Source: Amycolatopsis japonica | GTDB lineage: Bacteria; Actinomycetota; Actinomycetes; Mycobacteriales; Pseudonocardiaceae | DNA length: 64,000 bases | Direction: 5' to 3' | NCBI RefSeq assembly: GCF_000732925.1 | Contig: NZ_CP008953.1 | Location: 310,001 to 374,000, forward strand | Part shown: positions 1 through 6,715 of the stretch, one piece after another | Position numbering within the stretch: the stretch's first letter is position 1 | Layout of the letters: every line of letters begins with the position of its first letter | Program-made: the position numbers and the translations under genes | Notes under the pieces: model-generated | Database searches by the model: none | Told to the model about the DNA's origin: nothing | What the model saw: the letters and a program-made list of their open reading frames with translations, nothing else

Positions 1-2
1 AG

Positions 3-683
3 GCCGTCGTCGACACTGACACCTTCACCCTCGAAGGGCGCGTCATGCGCGGAGTCCGCCAAGCCGTCTCACGCACGAAGCGCGCCGGCTACACCGCGCG
101 CATCCGAAAGGCCGAAGACCTAGCAGCTGCGGAACTCGACGAACTCCGTGCCCTCGCCGCCACCTGGCGAGGCACGGATACGGAACGCGGCTTCTCGATG
201 GCCCTCGGTCGCATGGGCGACCCCGGCTCGGTCCTCGTGACCGCCGAGCACGACGGCCAGGTGCGCGGCGTCCTCCAATTCGTCCCCTGGGGTGAGAAAG
301 GCCTGTCACTGGACGTCATGCGCCGCGACCGGACCGCCGACAACGGCGTCAACGAACTGATGATCTCCGAGCTGCTTCTGACGACGCCCGCCCAGCACGT
401 CTCCCTGAACTTCGCCGCCTTCCGCGCGGTGCTGGAGCAAGGCCAACGCATCGGCGCCGGCCCCGTCGCCCGCCTGTCCGCCCGGACACTGCGATTCTTC
501 TCACGCTGGATCCAGATCGAGACCCTCTACCGCTTCAACGCGAAGTTCCAGCCGCGCTGGGTCCCGCGCTACCTCGCCTACCCCGCGGCCCGCGACCTCC
601 CTCGCGTCGGCGTCGCCGTCTTCGAAGCCGAAGGACTCGGCGGACGCCCATCAGGCCTGCTCAGAGCCCTGCAACGCGTCTAA
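3..683 (+). CDS. DUF2156 / phosphatidylglycerol lysyltransferase C-terminal domain (5' partial)
   Basis: The frame is open at the left edge of the window, so only the last 226 residues are visible and the true start lies outside. The visible part matches the C-terminal GNAT-like domain of MprF/LysX-type proteins (DUF2156), which transfer an amino acid from aminoacyl-tRNA to phosphatidylglycerol in the membrane and lower surface negative charge. Typical blocks seen are RGFSMALGRMGDP, GVLQFVPWG, GLSLDVMRRD, NGVNELMISE and the terminal RWVPRYLAYP. Whether an N-terminal membrane domain or a fused lysyl-tRNA synthetase exists cannot be seen. The gene ends 65 bases before tRNA-Ser. Family assignment is good; the lysine-transfer activity is inferred. 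Confidence 0.75.
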   Translation, partial: AVVDTDTFTLEGRVMRGVRQAVSRTKRAGYTARIRKAEDLAAAELDELRALAATWRGTDTERGFSMALGRMGDPGSVLVTAEHDGQVRGVLQFVPWGEKGLSLDVMRRDRTADNGVNELMISELLLTTPAQHVSLNFAAFRAVLEQGQRIGAGPVARLSARTLRFFSRWIQIETLYRFNAKFQPRWVPRYLAYPAARDLPRVGVAVFEAEGLGGRPSGLLRALQRV

Positions 684-748
684 GGGGGGTGCCTTCCGAG
701 GGGGTCCAGGGGGTGTGTAACCTATTTGAGCAGTGGTCGTTGGGCCTG

Positions 749-838
749 GGAGGCTTCGCCTAGTCTGGTCTATGGCGCCGCACTGCTAATGCGGTTGGGG
801 GTAACCCCCCCTCCCGGGTTCAAATCCCGGAGCCTCCG
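749..838 (+). tRNA. tRNA-Ser(GCT)
   Basis: A class II tRNA with acceptor stem GGAGGCT (749-755) pairing with AGCCTCC (831-837) and discriminator G838. The anticodon loop reads CTGCTAA, giving anticodon GCT. It has the long variable arm expected of serine tRNAs, and a T-arm with GGTTCAAATCC. CCA is not encoded. Confidence 0.96.
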
Positions 839-880
839 CTGGTGCCTGTTCCGGCAGGTGCTAGATTGATAACTGAACAA

Positions 881-954
881 GCGCCCGTAGCTCAGCTGGA
901 TAGAGCATCTGACTACGGATCAGAAGGTCAGGGGTTCGAATCCCTTCGGGCGCA
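881..954 (+). tRNA. tRNA-Arg(ACG)
   Basis: Acceptor GCGCCCG (881-887) pairs with CGGGCGC (947-953), discriminator A954. The anticodon loop CTACGGA gives ACG, read as inosine-modified arginine tRNA. CCA is not encoded. It looks like the standard actinobacterial copy, unlike the second ACG tRNA at 2677-2750. Confidence 0.96.
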
Positions 955-974
955 CGTCTGGTTGAGACAGCACT

Positions 975-1002
975 AAGGCCCTCCCGTTCGCGGGAGGGCC
1001 TT
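975..1002 (+). terminator. Rho-independent terminator after tRNA-Arg
   Basis: A 10-bp GC stem (977-986 with 991-1000), loop TTCG, flanked by AA/TT pairs and followed by TTTTTGT. It ends the plus-strand tRNA unit and also lies just downstream of the end of the convergent HNH nuclease gene. Confidence 0.9.
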
Positions 1003-1024
1003 TTTGTCTGTCCGTTGTGGAGTG

Positions 1025-2191
1025 TTACTGGTCGGCCTTGCGGTGGAGTTCGGCAGCCCTGTCACGGAAACGACGCTTGATGGCGGCGCGGTTGGCTCCG
1101 CGGGTTTTCGCCGCATGGCAGTTCGGACACAGCGCGATCATGACGGATGGGTGATCAAGCCCGCTCAGTGCGAGATCGTCGACGTGGTCCACTTCAAGGA
1201 TCGCCTTGCCACCAGGTGCGGTGTCGAAGGGCATGCCTGTGCACCTGTCATTTTCGCAGTCGCCGTCCGCGCGGACGAGCACTGCATCACGTACGGCCCG
1301 GCTGCGGGGATAGAGATTTCGGGTTCCCTTGGACGGCTTGCGTCCACCGCGACCAGCCTTCGATGACTTGTCGATGAGGCGAAGGTAGTCCTGGTAGGTC
1401 TTCTTTCGCTGGCTGCTCGTGGCGTTCTTGGCCGGAGGCTGCGGCGGAGGCGTGTCCTTGATGTCTCCGTCGTCAATGAGCTTGCGCACACGATCTGGCC
1501 AAGTGGCTAGCTCGGGGCCGGGGACCGCCATCACTTGGAACGCATACTCAAGACGGAGTTTTTTGTTGTTGTCAGGTGACCACACCTGCGTTCGGCTGAG
1601 AATGGCTACCCACGTAGTGAACTTGAAGGTGCCGCCTGCCGGTCGGTACCAGTACCGCACCGCCTCAAGATTTCTGCGAGCGGTATCGAGTGCCAGGTTG
1701 CCTCGTAGCAGCTTCTGGTTACCTTCGCGCCCCTCGCCGCGATATTCAAAGGGGTTTAGTGCGTCTGGTGGTTCGTCGGCGTACGGCCCCTCTTCGTCGG
1801 AGAAAATGTTGAGTGCACCGCCGCCAAGAAACGTGGTGATCCCGGCGACTCCGTTGCCGCCAAAGGCGTTCCGGATGGCGGTTCGGTTGGAGTACTCCGC
1901 TCCAAGCAGTGGGGGCCATACTCGGGTTGTTGTGGAGCTCGCGAAACCAAGTCGACTGAGGCGGCGTGCTGCGGCCTCTCCGGTGAGAGCCGAGACAGGG
2001 AGTTTGTCGCGGTCTGGATGCTGAACCTTGTACGCGAGACTGGCGACTTTCTCGGCGTGGTAGTACTTGCCGTCGAGTTCAAGGACGAAGGCACGAGTGA
2101 ACCCGGCCCCGGCTGCTCCTGGGTCGATGACATCGCACTGCTGTACTGCCGTGAGCACCGCGTCGCGACTCGTGAGCTCCTTCAAGGACAC
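1025..2191 (-). CDS. McrA-like type IV HNH restriction endonuclease (ScoMcrA-like architecture)
   Basis: A 388-aa protein predicted to cut modified DNA in the cytoplasm. The start is GTG at 2191, with a G-rich ribosome site about 8 bases upstream; the open frame continues upstream through tRNA genes, which rules out earlier starts. The N-terminal ~75 residues (YYHAEKVASLAYKVQHP, RRLSRLGF) resemble the head domain of ScoMcrA-type enzymes. The middle (YSNRTAIRNAFGGNG, ALNIFSDEEGPY, FEYRGEGREG) resembles their SRA-like modified-base reader. The C-terminus is an HNH nuclease with CENDRC, EVDHVDDLALSGLDHP and ALCPNCHAAKTRG. The family is Mcr-like and modification dependent; the exact modified base or phosphorothioate recognised is not known. 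A LexA-like palindrome sits directly upstream. Confidence 0.82.
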   Translation of the reverse strand: MSLKELTSRDAVLTAVQQCDVIDPGAAGAGFTRAFVLELDGKYYHAEKVASLAYKVQHPDRDKLPVSALTGEAAARRLSRLGFASSTTTRVWPPLLGAEYSNRTAIRNAFGGNGVAGITTFLGGGALNIFSDEEGPYADEPPDALNPFEYRGEGREGNQKLLRGNLALDTARRNLEAVRYWYRPAGGTFKFTTWVAILSRTQVWSPDNNKKLRLEYAFQVMAVPGPELATWPDRVRKLIDDGDIKDTPPPQPPAKNATSSQRKKTYQDYLRLIDKSSKAGRGGRKPSKGTRNLYPRSRAVRDAVLVRADGDCENDRCTGMPFDTAPGGKAILEVDHVDDLALSGLDHPSVMIALCPNCHAAKTRGANRAAIKRRFRDRAAELHRKADQ

Positions 2192-2202
2192 CTGGATACC
2201 CC

Positions 2203-2224
2203 CATTCGAACGTACGTCCGAATG
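2203..2224. promoter_or_regulatory. 22-bp palindrome with SOS-box similarity upstream of the HNH nuclease
   Basis: Bases 2203-2224 form a palindrome with one mismatched pair. Its core TCGAACGTACGTCCGA differs by one base from the actinobacterial LexA box TCGAAC-N4-GTTCGA. It lies 11 bp before the GTG at 2191, where a repressor would block transcription. LexA control is inferred; an autoregulatory site is the alternative. Confidence 0.45.
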
Positions 2225-2300
2225 TAGCGCAGGCGCTTGCGGCGGTGGAACTCTATTGCCACCTACGCAACTGTGTCGCCAGATGGTCACTCTGCGATGG

Positions 2301-2372
2301 AGACCCACCCGGGAGTCGAACCCGGAGTCCAACGGCTTTGCAAGCCGCCGCACGACCGTCGTGAAGTGGGCC
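2301..2372 (-). tRNA. tRNA-Cys(GCA), short D-loop
   Basis: Acceptor GGCCCAC pairs with GTGGGTC (one G-T pair). The anticodon loop TTGCAAA gives GCA. The T-arm CCGGG-TTCGACT-CCCGG is perfect. The D-loop is only five bases (ACGGT) and lacks the usual layout, which is odd for tRNA-Cys. CCA is not encoded. It is the last member of the minus-strand tRNA array. Confidence 0.85.
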
Positions 2373-2387
2373 GAGTTGGGACCAGCG

Positions 2388-2459
2388 TGCCCTCGGCAGG
2401 AGTCGAACCTGCGTTCCCGGCTTCGGACGCCGGCGTCGTATCCGTTGGACCACGAGGGC
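2388..2459 (-). tRNA. tRNA-Arg(CCG)
   Basis: Acceptor GCCCTCG pairs perfectly with CGAGGGC, discriminator A. The anticodon arm CCGGC-GTCCGAA-GCCGG gives CCG. It is separated from tRNA-Cys by 15 bases and from tRNA-Ser by 3 bases, so one processed transcript is likely. Confidence 0.92.
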
Positions 2460-2462
2460 TTG

Positions 2463-2551
2463 CGGAGGATGCAGGATTCGAACCTGCGCGACGCTCTCAC
2501 GCCGACCACCGTTTTCGGGACGGTTGCCTTACCTGGCTCGGCCAATCCTCC
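2463..2551 (-). tRNA. tRNA-Ser(CGA) with C at position 33
   Basis: A class II tRNA with acceptor GGAGGAT/ATCCTCC, discriminator G and a long variable arm, all as expected for serine. The anticodon stem ACCGT/ACGGT encloses loop CCCGAAA, so the anticodon is CGA, but the nearly universal U33 is replaced by C. Confidence 0.88.
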
Positions 2552-2567
2552 TTGTCGTACTGCTCAG

Positions 2568-2641
2568 TCGGACGCCCGCGAGTCGAACGCGGTGACTCCT
2601 GATCCCAAATCAGGCGGGGTCGCCAGTGCCCCTCGCATCCG
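2568..2641 (-). tRNA. tRNA-Pro(TGG)
   Basis: Acceptor CGGATGC pairs with GCGTCCG (one G-T), discriminator A. Anticodon arm CCTGA-TTTGGGA-TCAGG gives TGG. The D-stem is GGGG/CCCC. Immediately upstream on the minus strand (about 2648-2670) is a separate inverted repeat built from GGCGTATC and GATACGCC, possibly a processing hairpin. Confidence 0.92.
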
Positions 2642-2676
2642 TCGACCGGCGTATCCCCCTCCGATACGCCGACCTG

Positions 2677-2750
2677 TACCCCTGCCAGGACTCGAACCTG
2701 GGACCTCCGCATTCGTAGTGCGGCGCTCTGTCCACCTGAGCTACAGGGGT
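2677..2750 (-). tRNA. tRNA-Arg(ACG), second and divergent copy
   Basis: Acceptor ACCCCTG pairs with CAGGGGT, discriminator A. The anticodon arm CCGCA-CTACGAA-TGCGG gives ACG. Its body differs from the ACG tRNA at 881-954, so it is a supernumerary isoacceptor and not a recent tandem duplicate. Confidence 0.92.
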
Positions 2751-2871
2751 GAGGTGGAGACGAGTGCACGCCTCCACCGGCGCTCGTCCTGGCTGCCTCT
2801 TTCGGCGACGGGGACGAGCTTTGGGAAAAGTCTTCTGTTATCAAGGTTCGCGCTGAATAGGCAGCGCCGAG

Positions 2872-2940
2872 CACCGGCGGGAGGAGTCGAACCCCCTGGA
2901 TACGGTTTTGGAGGCCGTTCCGCTTCCCAAGCTCGCCGAT
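2872..2940 (-). tRNA. tRNA-Trp(CCA)-like with a reduced D-arm
   Basis: Acceptor ATCGGCG pairs with CGCCGGT; discriminator G matches bacterial Trp identity. The loop CTCCAAA has U33 and anticodon CCA; the T-arm is GGGGG-TTCGACT-CCTCC. Only 15 bases separate the acceptor and anticodon stems (about 17-22 is usual), and they fold at best as a GCTT/AAGC stem with a three-base loop. The anticodon stem has one C-A mismatch. It may be degenerate or specialised. Confidence 0.68.
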
Positions 2941-2973
2941 AGGGAATTGCTTTCGTGCAGCAAAAAGAGAGAA

Positions 2974-3001
2974 GCCGCCCATCAGTTTCCTGATGGGCGG
3001 C
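2974..3001 (-). terminator. Strong hairpin, terminator-like for minus-strand transcripts
   Basis: A perfect 12-bp stem (2974-2985 with 2990-3001) has a four-base loop. On the minus strand it is followed by TTCTCTCTTTTT. It lies just upstream of the tRNA array, with no minus-strand gene feeding into it, so it may be the remnant of a deleted gene or an insulator. Confidence 0.65.
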
Positions 3002-3363
3002 TCCCTGACATCACACGCGCTATGGCGTCATGATGGGGAGCCTTTGTCGGCAAGAACTCGCTGGTCAGCCCGGTGTGAGCCTCGCCAGGAACAGCGCGAC
3101 GGACATACGGCGGTGGGCGCGACGGCTGAATGCCAACGCTGCGCCTTTCGCTCGTGCATGTTCATCATGGCTGCTCCTGAGATTGGTCGAGTGCTGTAAC
3201 TATGACTGATGAGTCAACATAGTGCAATGCTATTTGCCGATCCTGCTCTTCGGGCGGGGTATGGGCTCCGCGGAGTGAGTACCGCGAGCGTGAGGCCAAG
3301 GCAAAGTTGATGTTCGTCCGGTTGAGGGTGTTGCGCTGCCGCAAGTTGGCCTAACGTCTTGTT
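3002..3363. other. Intergenic stretch before the SRA-HNH gene
   Basis: No convincing gene is visible in these 362 bases. Near the right end TAACGT (3352-3357) lies six bases before the GTG at 3364. No ribosome site is visible, which fits a leaderless promoter for the SRA-HNH gene. The -35 region is weak. Confidence 0.4.
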
Positions 3364-4539
3364 GTGGGCTTGAAAGACATCTCTCGAGAAGCGGTGCTTG
3401 CGGCGATCGCTGAGCACGACAACGTTGGTGCAGAGCGCTTCAGGCGTCTGCAGGGTGTGACGCGTGCATCTCGCTACGTGGTGATGCACGAGGGATCGGA
3501 TTACGACGCGAAAGTGCTCGTGCTGGCAGCGCACCGCTCAGCGGTCGGCGCGGAGCTCGGTGCGGATGACGTGGGGGCAGCGGAAGAAAAACTGATTGCT
3601 CGCCTGGGTCGTCTCGGGTTCGAGTTCAGGAACGTCGAGACTCACCGGCTGGCTGTCGGCGGAGAAGGGTTCGGGGAGATCCCTGGTATCCCTGAGGGGA
3701 CTACGTTCGTCAACCGGCGAGACGCGTTCGATCGTGGAGTCCACAAGCAGCTTCAGGCTGGCATTTCCGGGAAAGGCGATACTGGAGCAAAGTCCATAGT
3801 TGTCTCTGGTGGGTACTCGGACGACAAGGACTTTGGTGACGAGATCATCTATACCGGCCATGGCGGGCGGAGTCCGTCAGGCAAGCAGATTGAAGATCAA
3901 AGCTTCAAGGCCAGCGGAAACGCTGCTTTGGTGACAAGCAGTGTTACTGGTGAGCCTGTTCGGGTGATCCGTGGCGCCGACAAGAAATCCTCCTATGCGC
4001 CAGATTCGGGTCTTCGCTATGACGGCCTTTACCGGGTTGCCGAGGTGTGGCGTCAGCCTGGTGAAGCGGGCTTCATGGTTTGCCAGTTCCGCATGATAAA
4101 GCTGGCGGTCGGGACCGTGATGGCTGCGGAGCCGCAAACTCAGGCGTTGCTGCCGATTCCTGCAGGTAACGATGCTCCTGCCCGGGTTGCGGCCAAGGTT
4201 CAGCGTTTGGTTAGGTCCACCCAGGTGGTCAACTATGTGAAACAAGTGCATGACGACGTGTGTCAGACTTGTGGGGTTCGACTTAGGATTGGCGACAAAG
4301 CCTATTCCGAGGGAGCTCATATCCGCGGTCTTGGGCGCCCGCACAATGGTCCGGATGTCTACTCGAATGTCCTTTGCCTATGCCCTAATTGTCATGTGCT
4401 GTTTGACTATGGAGCCATGGTGATTAGTGAGGATATGAAAGTCGTCGTGCATGGCGAGGTGGTGAGCGAGTTGCGTCAGCATGTGGATCACCACATTGAT
4501 AAGGATCATCTCGATTACCATCGGGAGCACTACACTTAA
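3364..4539 (+). CDS. SRA-HNH type IV (methylation-dependent) restriction endonuclease
   Basis: A 391-aa protein with three parts. The N-terminal ~95 residues (SDYDAKVLVLAAH, ARLGRLGF) form the same head domain as the nuclease at 1025-2191. Residues ~98-245 are a canonical SRA/YDG domain (FGEIPGIPEGTTFVNRR, HKQLQAGISG, SIVVSGGYSDD, YTGHGG, DQSFKASGNAAL, PVRVIRG, YRVAEVW), which flips out 5-methyl- or hydroxymethylcytosine. Residues ~300-360 are an HNH nuclease with CQTCG, EGAHIRGLGRPHNGPD and LCLCPNCHVLFD. The predicted role is restriction of methylated incoming DNA. GTG start, likely leaderless. It stands apart from its neighbours by lower GC and relaxed third positions, consistent with transfer. 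Confidence 0.88.
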   Translation: MGLKDISREAVLAAIAEHDNVGAERFRRLQGVTRASRYVVMHEGSDYDAKVLVLAAHRSAVGAELGADDVGAAEEKLIARLGRLGFEFRNVETHRLAVGGEGFGEIPGIPEGTTFVNRRDAFDRGVHKQLQAGISGKGDTGAKSIVVSGGYSDDKDFGDEIIYTGHGGRSPSGKQIEDQSFKASGNAALVTSSVTGEPVRVIRGADKKSSYAPDSGLRYDGLYRVAEVWRQPGEAGFMVCQFRMIKLAVGTVMAAEPQTQALLPIPAGNDAPARVAAKVQRLVRSTQVVNYVKQVHDDVCQTCGVRLRIGDKAYSEGAHIRGLGRPHNGPDVYSNVLCLCPNCHVLFDYGAMVISEDMKVVVHGEVVSELRQHVDHHIDKDHLDYHREHYT

Positions 4540-5099
4540 GATCCGCTCTCAAAGACGCTGGTCAGGGCCTCCCGGATCAGCCCCGCCAGATCCGCCTCCC
4601 CGTCCGTCTCCGCCCACCGAAGCAGCGCGACATGCGCCGCCCCAAGGCATGCCATAGCCGTAGCCCGCACCCGAAACTCCTCCTCGGGAGAGCAACCGAG
4701 GGCGGCCACGATCGCATCGGCCGTCGCGTACTGGCTGTCCAGATGCCGCGCCCTCAGCGCCGGCACCGAGATCATCAGCCGTAGCCGCGCCAGCAGGAAC
4801 GCCTTCTCCGAAGAAGACCCGTGAGCGGCCGTCTCCGAGAGCGCGTGTCCGATCCGCGCAGACAAGGGCCCAGGAGGGGCGGCAGCGACGGCAGAAGCGG
4901 TCACGGGGTCGTATTCGTCGTAGAGGACCAGGTCCTCCTTCGTCGGGAAGTGCCGGTAGACCGTCATCGCCGAGACGCCGGCGGCCGCGGCGACGTCGGC
5001 GACCGTGGTCGCGTCGTAGCCGACGTCGGTGAAGAGGCGGATCGCGTGCGTCTGGACAGCGAGCCGGGTTTCGGCGCGCTGGCGGTCTCGGAGGCTCAC
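4536..5099 (-). CDS. TetR-family transcriptional regulator
   Basis: 187 residues with an N-terminal TetR DNA-binding domain (FTDVGYDATTVADVAAAAGVS, then MTVYRHFPTKEDLV) and a helical ligand/dimer domain. It is divergent from the SDR gene at 5148 and shares a 48-bp spacer containing a perfect palindrome. Repression of both itself and the SDR is likely. Start GTG at 5099; a TAGTGT -10 about seven bases upstream and no clear ribosome site suggest leaderless translation. The stop overlaps the end of the convergent SRA-HNH gene by four bases. Confidence 0.9.
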   Translation of the reverse strand: MSLRDRQRAETRLAVQTHAIRLFTDVGYDATTVADVAAAAGVSAMTVYRHFPTKEDLVLYDEYDPVTASAVAAAPPGPLSARIGHALSETAAHGSSSEKAFLLARLRLMISVPALRARHLDSQYATADAIVAALGCSPEEEFRVRATAMACLGAAHVALLRWAETDGEADLAGLIREALTSVFESGS

Positions 5100-5118
5100 G
5101 TGGTAGACACTATCAAAG

Positions 5119-5133
5119 TGTTAGTCACTAACA
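5119..5133. promoter_or_regulatory. TetR operator, perfect 15-bp palindrome
   Basis: TGTTAGTCACTAACA is a perfect palindrome about C5126, located in the spacer between the divergent TetR and SDR genes. Position and symmetry fit the operator of the TetR protein at 4536-5099. Confidence 0.78.
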
Positions 5134-5147
5134 TCTGAGGGTGCGCA

Positions 5148-5816
5148 ATGAAGACGGCATTGGTGACCGGAGCGTCGCGGGGGATCGGGGCGGCGATCGC
5201 GCGGCGGCTCGAGAAAGACGGCATACGAACGATCAAGCGCTCAAGCGAGCAGGCCGACTTGTCGACCATGGACGGAGTCGACAAGGCCCTGGAGGGCATC
5301 GACAGCCTGGACATCCTGGTCAACAACGCGGCGGCCGCACCGGGAGGGCCGATCGGGACCGACACGCCCGAAGCGTTCGACCACCTGATGGCGGTGAACG
5401 TGAAGGCGCCGTACTTCCTCATCCAGCGGGCACCGCTGAACGACGGCGGCCGCATCGTCAACATCTCGTCGGTCGCCACCAGGATGGCCAACCCGGCGCA
5501 GACGTCCTTTGCGATGACCAAGGGCGCGCTCGAGACGATGAGTCGCACCCTCGCCCACCAGCTCGGGCCGCGCGGGATCACGGTCAACGTCGTCGCGCCG
5601 GGCGCCACCAGGACCGCGGACAACGGCCAGATCTTCACGCCGGAGCTGGAGGCCGCCATAAAGACGCTCACCGCGCACCGAAGGCTCGGCACCGCGGAGG
5701 ACATCGCGGACGTCGTCGCGTTCCTCGTTTCCGACGACGCCCGGTGGGTGACCGGGCAGGTCCTCGACGCGAGCGGTGGGTTGTTCCTCGGTCCGCCGGC
5801 GCAAGGCGCAGAATAG
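5148..5816 (+). CDS. SDR-family oxidoreductase-like protein lacking the catalytic Tyr
   Basis: 222 residues in a short-chain dehydrogenase fold. The cofactor motif TGASRGIG is at residues 7-14, NNAA follows the fourth strand, and NISS places the catalytic serine at 108. The active-site motif normally YxxxK reads SFAMTK, so Tyr is Phe121 while Lys125 is kept. The C-terminal WVTGQVLDASGG is typical of classical SDRs. The Phe change predicts loss or alteration of oxidoreductase chemistry, although the nucleotide fold looks intact. ATG start with GAGGG upstream. It is controlled by the adjacent TetR operator and followed five bases later by the SWIM gene. Confidence 0.85.
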   Translation: MKTALVTGASRGIGAAIARRLEKDGIRTIKRSSEQADLSTMDGVDKALEGIDSLDILVNNAAAAPGGPIGTDTPEAFDHLMAVNVKAPYFLIQRAPLNDGGRIVNISSVATRMANPAQTSFAMTKGALETMSRTLAHQLGPRGITVNVVAPGATRTADNGQIFTPELEAAIKTLTAHRRLGTAEDIADVVAFLVSDDARWVTGQVLDASGGLFLGPPAQGAE

Positions 5817-5821
5817 GCCGG

Positions 5822-6715
5822 GTGACGTGGTTCAGCGAGGACGAACTCCGCAGGCAGGCCGGTGACGTCTCGTTCGCGCGTGGCGCCAAGTACCTGGAGT
5901 CGGTCGAGACGCTGGACGACGTCGCGGGCGGGGTGACGGCCGTGGTCAGCGGCACCGACCGCTACACGGTCCGGTTGCGCAACGTCGACGGCGAGCTGGT
6001 CGGCGAGTGCTCCTGTCCGCACGCGGCGGACGGCTTCTTCTGCAAGCACTGCGTGGCAGTCGGGTTGCTGGTCCTCGAAGGGGTGGCGGACGGCGGCGCC
6101 GCCGACATCCGCGGGTACGTCGAGACGCTGGACCGCGACGAGCTGATCGAGCTGCTCGTCGGGCACGCGAACGAAGATCCGGTCCTGTTCCGCAAACTCT
6201 CGCTCAAGGCGGGCCGCGGCGACCTCGACGCGTTGCGCCGCCACGTCGAGGGAACGTTGCGGTTGCGCGGTTTCGTCGGCTTCCAGGGCACGGTCGCGTA
6301 CACCGAGAAGGTGCGCGAGGTGCTCGCCACCGCCAGGGAACTCATGGACGGGCCGCTGCTGTGCCGCGTCATCGAGCTGGTCGTGGAGGCACTGGACTTC
6401 GTCGAGGACTCCTTCGGCGTGCTCGGCTCCGAGGTGTCGGGCGCGCTCGCGCTGTACGCGGAAGCCTGCGCGGACACGCCGCCGGAGCCCAAGGAGCTCG
6501 CGGAGTGGTTGCTACGGCTGGATCTCGACGGTTCCGGCCGCGTCGACGTGAACATCGCGGACTTCACCGCGGGCCTCGGTTTCGAGGGGCTCGCGGTGTT
6601 CCGCGCCGGCGTCGAGGAGCGGTGGCGGCTCGACGACGGCGAGGACCCGTATCGCAGCCGCAAGCTCCAGCGGCTGCGCGAAGGGTTCGCGGCGATGCGG
6701 AACTGGAAGGCCTAA
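5822..6715 (+). CDS. SWIM zinc-finger domain protein
   Basis: 297 residues. Near residue 65 the SWIM signature CxC...CxH is seen as GECSCPHAADGFFCKHC, a small zinc-binding fold found in DNA- or protein-interacting proteins. The remainder is helical and acidic without a recognisable enzyme domain. The GTG start at 5822 sits five bases after the SDR stop, so the two are probably co-transcribed under the TetR. No ribosome site stronger than GGCCGG is present, suggesting translational coupling. The molecular role is unknown; related proteins occur with helicases, but none is nearby. Confidence 0.75.
   Translation: MTWFSEDELRRQAGDVSFARGAKYLESVETLDDVAGGVTAVVSGTDRYTVRLRNVDGELVGECSCPHAADGFFCKHCVAVGLLVLEGVADGGAADIRGYVETLDRDELIELLVGHANEDPVLFRKLSLKAGRGDLDALRRHVEGTLRLRGFVGFQGTVAYTEKVREVLATARELMDGPLLCRVIELVVEALDFVEDSFGVLGSEVSGALALYAEACADTPPEPKELAEWLLRLDLDGSGRVDVNIADFTAGLGFEGLAVFRAGVEERWRLDDGEDPYRSRKLQRLREGFAAMRNWKA

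Noticed and set aside
2192..2545. Upstream extension of the McrA-like open frame to 506 residues
   Set aside because: The extension is translated through three tRNA genes; the GTG at 2191 with a ribosome site is the real start.
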